DNA of 58,669 bases. It comes from an uncultured Bacillota bacterium (GTDB lineage: Bacteria; Bacillota_I; Bacilli_A; RF39; UBA660). The position numbers and the translations under genes were made by a program. Below are positions 52,128-58,669 of this stretch, piece after piece (the first letter of the stretch is position 1; every line of letters starts with the position of its first letter). Under the pieces are notes generated by a model. The model was not told the DNA's origin, ran no database searches, and was given only the letters and a program-made list of their open reading frames with translations. The stretch covers positions 1-58,669 of the forward strand of contig CAMVNN010000003.1 in the NCBI GenBank assembly GCA_947168865.1, in the 5' to 3' direction.

Positions 52128-53069
52128 TTACACTAATTCATATTCTCTAACTGCAATTCTTTCGTCTGAACAATACTCTATTACAAACTTATTTTCTCTT
52201 TTACAAATTAATATTCCTATTGTATTATTGTTACTTAACTCTTTTATATTTCTATCAATATAATTCATATATTTCTGTACTTGAGAAATATATTCAACTT
52301 TAAACTCTGTCACTTTCAGTTCAACAACTACATAAGAATTATACTTTATATTAAAGAACAGGAAATCAATATAATTATTCCTATCACCTATTTTAATTTT
52401 ATATTCACTGCCTATAAAACAAAAAGAAATTCCAAGCTCCCGCATAAATGACTCAATATCTTCTAATATTAGATTATGCAATGTTTTCTCATTAACAACT
52501 TCTATATTGTTCTTATTTTTTATCAAAATAGGATTAGGTACTAAATCTTTTATCTCAAGTTTGGCTTTATCAACTATTTTACCTCTTGTCCCAACTGGTA
52601 ATCTTTCATATTCTTTTGATTTAATAACATCTTCTAACTGTCTTTTAGAAAGATTTCTTTTTGCTATCTGCTCAATATAATAGTAAATTGCATTTTGATT
52701 TTTTACTGATAGTAAAATTAAATAATGACTCCAACTTAATTGTGTCACCAGTGGTGACACTTTTTCGTCACTAAATAAATTATATAATTGTCTCATTCTA
52801 AATAAAGTTCTTTTATTATACTTTTTGCCACATTCTATAACTAATTTTTTAGAATATTCATCTATAATATTATCTCCATATTTTCCACCAGCTTCTGATA
52901 ATAACTTCCCTATTTCAAAATAAGTAATAACTTTATGCTTTTCTTTTGAATAGTCTTTTACTTTTGCATACATCTCATCATCAATTATTCTAGCTTTTAT
53001 CTCATTATAATAATTAAAATTTACAGCTAAACTCTCATTTTTTATTTCTTTTTCTATTAATTCATTCAT
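52128..53069 (-). CDS. DUF1016 (YhcG-type) PD-(D/E)XK nuclease family protein
   Basis: 313 residues. The N-terminal helical DUF1016 part (YFEIGKLLSEAGGKYGDNII, SWSHYLILLSV) leads to a C-terminal PD-(D/E)XK nuclease domain: YIDFLFFNIKYNSYVVVELK supplies the catalytic D...ExK. The linker LPVGTRGKIVDKAKLEIKDL is atypical. Such genes are common next to restriction-modification and phage genes; the target is unknown. Strong GGAGGTATATGT site. It carries leader RNA copy 2 directly upstream and lies behind the Bro-like gene. Confidence 0.9.
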   Translation of the reverse strand: MNELIEKEIKNESLAVNFNYYNEIKARIIDDEMYAKVKDYSKEKHKVITYFEIGKLLSEAGGKYGDNIIDEYSKKLVIECGKKYNKRTLFRMRQLYNLFSDEKVSPLVTQLSWSHYLILLSVKNQNAIYYYIEQIAKRNLSKRQLEDVIKSKEYERLPVGTRGKIVDKAKLEIKDLVPNPILIKNKNNIEVVNEKTLHNLILEDIESFMRELGISFCFIGSEYKIKIGDRNNYIDFLFFNIKYNSYVVVELKVTEFKVEYISQVQKYMNYIDRNIKELSNNNTIGILICKRENKFVIEYCSDERIAVREYELV

Positions 53070-53081
53070 ACATATACCTCC

Positions 53082-53177
53082 TTTGAATAATAAAAAAAGA
53101 GTATACCCCTTAAAGGTATACCCGCACTCATGCTCACCTTTATTTTGCCTCTAAAAGTGAACTCTATCGATCTAATT
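53082..53177 (-). ncRNA. Structured leader RNA element, copy 2
   Basis: Minus strand: AATTAGATCGATAG, a 9-bp stem (arms 53162-53154 and 53141-53132, with two G-U pairs), ATGAGTGCGGG, then the same terminator hairpin and T-run and TATTATTCAAA just before the ribosome binding site of the DUF1016 gene. The terminal 45 bp (53082-53126) are identical to 44898-44942. Confidence 0.6.
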
Positions 53178-53239
53178 GTCATATAAATATCAGGCAAACT
53201 ATTTAATATAATTATCTAAAAAATAACATCTTCTAACTA

Positions 53240-54091
53240 TTACTTCATTTCGATTTCTTTATCATCAATATATTCATAATTCAAAGCATTATCACTAGTA
53301 ACAACACTAGAACCAAGTTCATTTTCTAAATCCTTTCTTGCATTACCTGCAATTTTACCACCACGACGAGCCACGTCAATATTTTCATTTAAACCTTTAG
53401 GATTCTTCTTTTTAGCTATTTCTCTAGTTGCAATCTCACCTAAATCAGCAAGCGCAACTTCAACATCAGTCATATTATCTCTTAACGATTCTTTTCTAAG
53501 GCCTTTAAAAGATTTGTACTCACCTGCAGTCATGCCAGACCACTCTTTATATATTTCATTTGTTAATATGGCATATTCTTTTTCTGTTGAAACTCCATGC
53601 TCATTCCATGTGTCGGTTAACTTTTTTCTATCTTGAATACCTTTAATTCTTTTAATAATCCAATCTTCTGGATAACCCTTTGCTCTATATGTATCAATCG
53701 CTCTTTGAACTGCTATTGAAGGATCAAATGTCTCATCAATTCTCTCACTGCCTAATTTAGCTAACCATTCTTTAATAGGTTCAGCATTTTTACTAGGAAT
53801 TGACTCAATTATACGAAACATTCCTTCAATATCAACGACATCTGTCATACGATATTTACCATCTTGAGCTTTAAGTTTCAACTGGTGACAATTTGTCACC
53901 GTTTCATTTCCTTCCTCTTTTAAACGTTGTTTTAGTTTATTCCAATACTTTCTGCCATCTTTACTTTCTGAGATAACACCTACTATATCAACGACACTTA
54001 TAAAATATTTTTCTTGAGATTTATCCCAAACAGTTCTAATTGTTTCGTTGTTAAATAATTTATTTATTAAATGCATTTTATCTTGGTTCAT
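53240..54091 (-). CDS. Bro-N/phage antirepressor-like protein
   Basis: 283 residues from the ATG at 54091 (AAGGGGAA). The N-terminal Bro-type DNA-binding domain is visible (WDKSQEKYFISVVDIVGVIS, then YWNKLKQRLKEEGNE and MTDVVDIEGMFRIIESIPS), followed by AEPIKEWLAKLGSERIDE and a C-terminal domain shared by DinD/antirepressor-like proteins (RAIDTYRAKGYPEDWIIKRI, then GMTAGEYKSFKGLRKESLRD). These are usually found in prophages or as solitary damage-inducible genes. No other phage genes are nearby. Confidence 0.85.
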   Translation of the reverse strand: MNQDKMHLINKLFNNETIRTVWDKSQEKYFISVVDIVGVISESKDGRKYWNKLKQRLKEEGNETVTNCHQLKLKAQDGKYRMTDVVDIEGMFRIIESIPSKNAEPIKEWLAKLGSERIDETFDPSIAVQRAIDTYRAKGYPEDWIIKRIKGIQDRKKLTDTWNEHGVSTEKEYAILTNEIYKEWSGMTAGEYKSFKGLRKESLRDNMTDVEVALADLGEIATREIAKKKNPKGLNENIDVARRGGKIAGNARKDLENELGSSVVTSDNALNYEYIDDKEIEMK

Positions 54092-54219
54092 AAGATTCCC
54101 CTTACTATGTGCATATATTATAGCAAACATTTGTTCTTGTAGCAACACTTTTGCTAGAATTTTATAAACTTTTTCTAATTTGGTTTAACGTATTTAATAT
54201 CTACAAAATACAAAACATT

Positions 54220-54249
54220 ATTAAAAAGCATCACTACTGCGATGCTTAC
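54220..54249 (-). terminator. Intrinsic terminator after the PD-(D/E)XK-like gene
   Basis: AAGCATCGC-AGTA-GTGATGCTTTTT, one mismatch. Confidence 0.82.
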
Positions 54250-54257
54250 TTTAACTG

Positions 54258-55031
54258 CTAATCCTCGTAACCAATTGCTTCTGTTTCGATATATTTTTTT
54301 ATATCTGGTCTAATTTCAGAAACTTTCTTGATATATACTTTAGAAAGCCTAGGATTAAAAAATCCTATATTTTTAATCCTGTTTTTAAAATTATATTCGC
54401 TATTCAACTTATCAGTTCTACACCCCATTAAATAGTACATATAAAGTTGCAACGTTTGTTGAGAGTTTAATGAATTTTTAGATACTTTAAAATCCCACAA
54501 TGTATCATCTGTAAAAAAGTCTGCATCACCAGATGAAACAATCTTTGTATAAGCTCCTTGAAACGTAAAACCACTCAAAACAACAGGACCATATTCTTTA
54601 AAGAATTCTTCACTTCTTTTAATCATGATTAATATGTTATAAATCGTTTTGCTATCTGGATTAATTTGACTAATTGGCACAAATGCACCTGGTCCAGCTC
54701 TGAAAGAAGCATCATATCCAACAAGCTTGCATGCATTTTTTATTGATTCATTATCTACTCCATTTATTCCTTCAAGCAATTCACAAGCTGCATCAAATTC
54801 TCCGCACATTTTTGCACCAATTAAAGATATTGAAAACGACTTTTCTTTATTAGCTGTTAATACATATCTAGTCATATAATCAACTGTCATACCAACAATA
54901 CTAGGTGATATGTTCTCCTCTGCATATAATTCAGCAAACTTAAAAACTTCATACTCTTTAAATGATTTGATATTTACTAGTCCGCCTCTTGGTTGGTTAA
55001 ACTTTCGTGATCGTCTAGAAACGCTATACAT
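54258..55031 (-). CDS. Probable PD-(D/E)XK nuclease-fold protein
   Basis: 257 residues. The likely active-site stretch is SSGDADFFTDDTLWDFKVSK: the Asp-x(n)-Asp-x-Lys spacing (GDADF, then WDFKV) with the following SQQTLQLYMYYLMG helix is typical of RecB/Cas4-like PD-(D/E)XK domains. The N-terminal half is helical (YEVFKFAELYAEENISPSIV). No helicase or adaptation gene is adjacent. AAGGAAGTG site before the ATG. It faces the plus-strand XRE gene across a 208-bp gap that holds an orphan hairpin. The function could be DNA cleavage in defence or mobility; that is inference. Confidence 0.7.
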   Translation of the reverse strand: MYSVSRRSRKFNQPRGGLVNIKSFKEYEVFKFAELYAEENISPSIVGMTVDYMTRYVLTANKEKSFSISLIGAKMCGEFDAACELLEGINGVDNESIKNACKLVGYDASFRAGPGAFVPISQINPDSKTIYNILIMIKRSEEFFKEYGPVVLSGFTFQGAYTKIVSSGDADFFTDDTLWDFKVSKNSLNSQQTLQLYMYYLMGCRTDKLNSEYNFKNRIKNIGFFNPRLSKVYIKKVSEIRPDIKKYIETEAIGYED

Positions 55032-55104
55032 ATTTCACTTCCTTAAAAACATTATAACATGCATTATTCTAATTTTATATATTTTTCAAATTTTTATAAC
55101 ATTT

Positions 55105-55134
55105 GTTAAAAAGGCATTCTCATGCCTTTTTTCT
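55105..55134. terminator. Orphan AAAAAGGCAT-type hairpin between divergent genes
   Basis: AAAAAGGCAT-TCTC-ATGCCTTTTTT with no gene ending at it on either strand. The rest of the 55032-55239 gap holds only the divergent start signals. Confidence 0.75.
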
Positions 55135-55239
55135 ATTACCATTTAATAGTATTATATTTATAAATATCCTAACTCTCGAATCATTTCCTGTTAAATAATT
55201 GATAATATTTATAAAATTAAATCAGAAAGGAGAATTAAA

Positions 55240-56388
55240 ATGAATCAAGAAAAAATCGGCAAGTTTATTTTAGAAATGCGCAAGAAAAATAATTTAACAC
55301 AAGCAGAATTAGCAGAAAAACTAGGTGTAAGCGAAAAATCAGTAAGCAACTGGGAAAATGCAAGGTGCATGCCTGATCTATCTTTATTTAAGCCGTTATG
55401 CAATATTTTAGATATCACAATTAATGATTTAATGAGCGGAGAAAAAATAGGTAAAGAAAATTACCAAGAGAAATTTGAAGAAAACATCATAAATACAATT
55501 ACTTATTCAAACAAAAAAGAAAATGAAATAAATAAAAAAATGCTTGTAACTCTAATTATTTTTTCTTATCTAATGCTAATAATTTCAGCATTTTATATTA
55601 AACCAGATTTTGTTTTAGGTCAGCTATATTTTATAGCAAGTACAGCAGCTATTATTGTTTTATTGAATAAATTAATCAAAAATTCAACAATAATAAAGAA
55701 AATTATTATTAATATTGTTTGTATTCTAATGATTTGTTTAACCCTAACAGGACTTGATTATTTCAAAATAAGTCATAATAATGATGAACCATATTTTGCT
55801 TACTATAAAGAAACTCAAGAAAATGTGGAAATATATAAAACACTATTTGCAAATATTTATATTGTAAATAATAAAACTTGGGATAGATATTATATTATGG
55901 ATTACCTAAGAAAATATACCAAAGAAACAGTCCCTATTTCACCATTTAACCGCAATCTAAGTGGTATCGATAATCTACTAAAATACAAAAGCACTGATAT
56001 TAAGGCCAATATAGAAGAAGTTACTAGAAGCCTCCCACTTGCTTATTGGCAAGTAAAGACTAAAATAGATTATCAAGAAAATAGTCCAAAATTAATAATT
56101 AATTATACTTATAATGCTTTTTATGAAGATTTATACATAGAAAAAGCTTTAATTTATAATTCAGTTTCACTTTTCTTGATATTTGATGATCTTGAAACCA
56201 TTGAATTAAATTATAACGGAAATAAATATATAACAACTAAAAAAATAATAGAAAAAAATTATCCAAATTATAATAAAATCAATGAAAAAGAAATTAATAA
56301 AGGTAATTTCAATATCTATTTAGAAAATGCGCTTAACTATAATGAATTTACAAAAGAAATATTCAACAAACTATTCAAAGAAAACTAG
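55240..56388 (+). CDS. Membrane-anchored XRE-family regulator
   Basis: 382 residues. HTH_3 domain at about 7-62 (LTQAELAEKLGVSEKSVS, WENARCMPD), a linker with FEENIINTI, then three to four membrane helices between about 105 and 185 and a C-terminal domain of about 190 residues, probably outside. It resembles the minus-strand gene at 43113-44537 in the DNA-binding part only. GAAAGGAG site. It may sense an envelope signal and control the genes next to it (56.5-58.2 kb), but no operator could be identified. Confidence 0.87.
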   Translation: MNQEKIGKFILEMRKKNNLTQAELAEKLGVSEKSVSNWENARCMPDLSLFKPLCNILDITINDLMSGEKIGKENYQEKFEENIINTITYSNKKENEINKKMLVTLIIFSYLMLIISAFYIKPDFVLGQLYFIASTAAIIVLLNKLIKNSTIIKKIIINIVCILMICLTLTGLDYFKISHNNDEPYFAYYKETQENVEIYKTLFANIYIVNNKTWDRYYIMDYLRKYTKETVPISPFNRNLSGIDNLLKYKSTDIKANIEEVTRSLPLAYWQVKTKIDYQENSPKLIINYTYNAFYEDLYIEKALIYNSVSLFLIFDDLETIELNYNGNKYITTKKIIEKNYPNYNKINEKEINKGNFNIYLENALNYNEFTKEIFNKLFKEN

Positions 56389-56397
56389 ACTATCTGC

Positions 56398-56428
56398 TTA
56401 AAAAGGCATTGCTCATGCCTTTTTTTCA
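56398..56428 (+). terminator. Intrinsic terminator of the AAAAAGGCAT type
   Basis: AAAAAGGCAT-TGCTC-ATGCCTTTTTTT, after the XRE gene. Confidence 0.88.
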
Positions 56429-56452
56429 TTATTCTTAAACCATATAAATTTC

Positions 56453-56482
56453 TTGCACTCTACCTCTTATCCATAGTATAAT
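56453..56482 (+). promoter_or_regulatory. Promoter of the 56.5-58.2 kb three-gene unit
   Basis: TTGCAC (56453-56458), 18-bp spacer, TATAAT (56477-56482). Confidence 0.7.
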
Positions 56483-56520
56483 TTAATTGAAATGTATTGA
56501 AAGGAGGAACTCTTAAAAAT

Positions 56521-57009
56521 ATGAATGAAGAATCATTTATGAATCTCATAAAAGAAAATAAAGGTTTTGAATTCACAATCGGATTTAAAGATGATGTTGA
56601 TCATTCTATCGGTGGTATAGATAATAAATATTGGTATTTAATCAATTATGGTAAAAAACAAGAATATTATATTGGAACATATGAAAATGGTTCATGGACT
56701 GATAAATTTTATACCAAAAAAGGAAGTAAACTTGAATCAAAAACAGTTGAAAGTGGTATAACAATTAAAAAAATTGTTGAAAGAGCTTATTTTTATCAAG
56801 AAAAAACAACAAATAAAAAACCAATAGAAGTAGATTATCATGGTTATATCTCTAATCATTATACATTCGGATTTGGAGAAAAAGCCGTAAAAGTATTGAA
56901 AGACTATGGTATAACAGTTGATTTCAATGATATCAACGATAATGATTCAGCATATCACTTAAGAGATATCATTACTGGTTCAAATGTTGAAAAACCAAGT
57001 GAAAATTAA
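56521..57009 (+). CDS. Hypothetical cytoplasmic protein, first gene of lipoprotein unit
   Basis: 162 residues from the ATG at 56521; AGGAGG lies 13 bp upstream, somewhat far, and the frame is open to 56497. No signal peptide or membrane helix. Beta-rich (FEFTIGFKDDVDHSIGG, YWYLINYGKKQEYYIGTY) with a C-terminal helical part. No family recognised. The stop is 11 bp from the next start, so it is co-transcribed with the two lipoprotein genes. Confidence 0.78.
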   Translation: MNEESFMNLIKENKGFEFTIGFKDDVDHSIGGIDNKYWYLINYGKKQEYYIGTYENGSWTDKFYTKKGSKLESKTVESGITIKKIVERAYFYQEKTTNKKPIEVDYHGYISNHYTFGFGEKAVKVLKDYGITVDFNDINDNDSAYHLRDIITGSNVEKPSEN

Positions 57010-57019
57010 GGAGGAATTT

Positions 57020-57559
57020 ATGAAAAAATTTTTAGTAGGTCTTTTAACCCTAGTACTATGCTTTACTTTAGTAGGTTGTGGTGAAAAAGAAAATAAGGAA
57101 AATAAAGGAAACAATAATAACACTGAAAACAAAGAAGAAACAAAGAAAAATACTGAAAAACAAGTAACAGAAATTGCCAAAACAAGTGCTGAAAAGTATA
57201 AAATTAATCCAGAAGCAATGGGCATCGAATATGAAGTAATTGATGGATATTATCATGATGAAAATAAACATCTAGAATTACTAGTTTATCTTAATAAAGA
57301 ATATGATAGAGATGCAAAAGTTAATCTCCACAATACTTTAGTTGATTACTTTAAAACAATCGCTGATGATGGAAAAGTTTACAATTTATATCTAGATGAA
57401 GAATACGATAAAGCAGATACGGAACCATCAGGGATCTGGATAAGAGCAACTATCAATGGCACAAAATGCAAAATTTACTTTGGCGGACACTCTGCAAGTG
57501 CATTCGGTAATGATTCATATACAGAAAGCTATCGCATAACTGTTGACCCAGAAAAATAG
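57020..57559 (+). CDS. Lipoprotein, Asn/Glu-rich linker
   Basis: 179 residues from the ATG at 57020 behind AAGGAGG (the frame is open further upstream). Signal peptide MKKFLVGLLTLVLCFTLVGC with the lipobox LVGC, so it is lipidated on the Cys by Lgt and held on the outer face of the membrane. A low-complexity Lys/Glu/Asn linker (about 24-50) precedes a small alpha/beta domain (IEYEVIDGYYHDENKHLELL, IWIRATINGTKCKIYFGG). No family named. The signal peptide is almost identical to the next gene's. Confidence 0.85.
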   Translation: MKKFLVGLLTLVLCFTLVGCGEKENKENKGNNNNTENKEETKKNTEKQVTEIAKTSAEKYKINPEAMGIEYEVIDGYYHDENKHLELLVYLNKEYDRDAKVNLHNTLVDYFKTIADDGKVYNLYLDEEYDKADTEPSGIWIRATINGTKCKIYFGGHSASAFGNDSYTESYRITVDPEK

Positions 57560-57568
57560 GAGGAATTT

Positions 57569-58225
57569 ATGAAGAAATTTTTAATAAGTCTTTTGACACT
57601 AGTACTATGTTTTACTTTAGTTGGTTGTGGTGAAAAAGACAAAAACAATGAAAAAAATAATAATGGAAATAATAACAATCAAAATGAAAATAACGGAAAT
57701 AAGAAAGGATATAATTATACTTACACAGATGGAGTATTAACTCAAATTGTAGATGAAGAAGGAAACCCTAAACAAATAGACTTTGTTATCGATGGAATAA
57801 TCCTTGTAGGCAACAGACATGAATATCGTCCTGAGAATTCTACAGAAGAAATTATTGATTACTTCGTTAAGCAAGGATATAACAAAGAAGGTCTTAATAA
57901 AGATTTCTATTTAGGTGAATGGATTGAATTCTATATTGATACTAAATATTCAAAACCAGTTGATGATGTTAAAATTATAGTTGCTCCACATAAAACAGTT
58001 GAAGAACTTGAAAAATTATCTTTAGCTAAACTAGAAGAATTAGCAACTGAAAATGGAGGATTTGTTTTAGATTATAAAACTCCAGAAGAGTCTGAACATA
58101 AACTTGTTGGATCTGGTTATGTTCATCAAGATTATAAAGAAGGTAAATATGATATCTTATTTACTTACAAAGGTAAATTGGCATATTTCATTAATATTAA
58201 CTTAACAAAAGAACCAACTGAATAA
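57569..58225 (+). CDS. Lipoprotein, paralogous signal peptide with unrelated body
   Basis: 218 residues. Signal peptide MKKFLISLLTLVLCFTLVGC and lipobox LVGC, differing from the upstream lipoprotein by two residues. An Asn-rich spacer (about 24-46) leads to a beta-rich body (YNYTYTDGVLTQIVDEEGN, FYIDTKYSKPVDDVKIIV) with no clear similarity to its neighbour. It follows that gene by 9 bp with GGAGG and ends at a terminator. The two probably arose by duplication of the 5' part, with new bodies. Confidence 0.85.
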   Translation: MKKFLISLLTLVLCFTLVGCGEKDKNNEKNNNGNNNNQNENNGNKKGYNYTYTDGVLTQIVDEEGNPKQIDFVIDGIILVGNRHEYRPENSTEEIIDYFVKQGYNKEGLNKDFYLGEWIEFYIDTKYSKPVDDVKIIVAPHKTVEELEKLSLAKLEELATENGGFVLDYKTPEESEHKLVGSGYVHQDYKEGKYDILFTYKGKLAYFININLTKEPTE

Positions 58226-58253
58226 GAAAAAGGCAATTAAATGCCTTTTTTCT
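58226..58253. terminator. Bidirectional AAAAAGGCAT-type terminator
   Basis: AAAAAGGCA-ATTAA-ATGCCTTTTTT, between the lipoprotein gene and the converging minus-strand gene. Confidence 0.85.
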
Positions 58254-58669
58254 ATTGCTTTAAATCTAAAAAAATTTTACTCAATAATTCTTCACGCACA
58301 TCATCAGAACCAAATTCATTAATTGCAAAGCATTTTTTCCCAATATCTTTAAATGAAGCCCCTGAATGATATAATCTCCTTCTATCTATGATTATAAATC
58401 GATCATGAAATTCATCACTCAATTTAAATATTACATTACTATATTCTTTTTCATATTTTTTCTTTAAAGTTTCATCAATATTACTTGAAACAATAATAAT
58501 TTTAGTTTTTATATCTTTTAAAATATCTAAAAGTTCTTTAGAAGCATAATTATCAATTATAATTATTTCTTCGCTAGCTCTATTTAAAATATCTATAAAT
58601 ACTGAATATGCTTTATAAAATTCACCTTCAAAGAAAATCTTATCTTTAACAATCTCTTTAGGATCAAAT
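58252..58669 (-). CDS. PLD-like C-terminal domain protein (5' end beyond window)
   Basis: 139 codons of the C-terminal end, stop TAG at 58254-58252; the start lies past the right edge. EGEFYKAYSVFIDILNRASE and EIIIIDNYASKELLDIL are followed by SDEFHDRFIIIDRRRLYHSG and ASFKDIGKKCFAI. The HDRF...D and SGAS segments resemble a phospholipase D-like (HxK-type) half-site, with Arg in place of Lys. The same ending occurs in ORF6N/KilA-type phage proteins. Whether the missing N-terminus is an ORF6N domain cannot be seen. Confidence 0.75.
   Translation of the reverse strand, partial: FDPKEIVKDKIFFEGEFYKAYSVFIDILNRASEEIIIIDNYASKELLDILKDIKTKIIIVSSNIDETLKKKYEKEYSNVIFKLSDEFHDRFIIIDRRRLYHSGASFKDIGKKCFAINEFGSDDVREELLSKIFLDLKQ

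Noticed and set aside
54258..55031. CRISPR-associated Cas4
   Set aside because: The nuclease-like core is present but no cysteine cluster, other cas gene or repeat array is seen.
52128..58669. An intact prophage or a complete restriction-modification system
   Set aside because: Only antirepressor and nuclease-type genes are present; there is no integrase, terminase, structural gene, methyltransferase or specificity subunit.

Overview
The window is AT-rich (estimated by eye at under 30% GC), gene-dense, standard-code (TGA is used as a stop, for example at the 4-bp ATGA overlaps around 11.45 and 12.22 kb) and clearly Bacilli/Firmicutes-like. It has sigma-A type promoters, strong GGAGG ribosome binding sites, a T-box leader, WhiA, YycJ/WalJ, and Bacillus-like gene orders (gdpP-rplI-dnaB; metG-tatD-yabE; pth-mfd-spoVT). 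It looks like a small-genome, Mollicutes-like or Erysipelotrichia-like gut Bacilli lineage that still makes peptidoglycan (murA) and phosphatidylethanolamine (pssA-psd) and keeps sporulation-type genes (spoIIR, a spoVT-like gene). The species cannot be named from sequence alone. No tRNA, rRNA, transposase or CRISPR array was seen.

Layout. 0-9.5 kb: a truncated DUF1292-like gene, a helicase IV-like gene coupled to an SDR dehydrogenase, two tandem membrane-anchored phosphodiester-glycosidase paralogues sharing an almost identical 900-bp block, then psd, pssA, rpmE and murA. 9.5-23 kb: fba, spoIIR, and the housekeeping run gdpP-like-rplI-dnaB-M23 peptidase-walJ-rlmH, then whiA, trxB, lgt, uvrB and a divergent sigma-70 factor. 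23-33 kb: a large orphan protein (1149 aa), a cation antiporter, a Noc-like ParB protein, a YabE-like protein, tatD, a 55-aa membrane protein and metG behind a methionine T-box. 33-44.5 kb: accessory and metabolic genes (membrane metallophosphoesterase, LURP-one/DUF3592/TfoX trio, acyl-CoA dehydrogenase-type enzyme, phosphatase, nitroreductase, Nudix), a kinase-DUF1919 fusion and a membrane-anchored XRE regulator. 44.5-51 kb: a KilA-N remnant, spoVT-like, mfd and pth. 51-58.7 kb: an accessory region with plus-strand secreted or membrane proteins and lipoproteins plus a minus-strand group (DUF1016 nuclease, Bro/antirepressor-like protein, PD-(D/E)XK-like protein), ending in a partial PLD-like gene.

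Nearly all housekeeping genes lie on the minus strand; the few plus-strand genes are all accessory. Decayed genes (DUF5011, GNAT, PurN and KilA-N remnants) sit between operons. Many intrinsic terminators overlap the last codons of the preceding gene, a sign of compaction. The most interesting signals are a repeated structured leader RNA (44.9 and 53.1 kb) in front of two phage-type genes, the half-frozen, half-diverged glycosidase pair with a visible duplication scar, the three-domain kinase-DUF1919 fusion, and a sigma factor altered at a key -10-contacting position.
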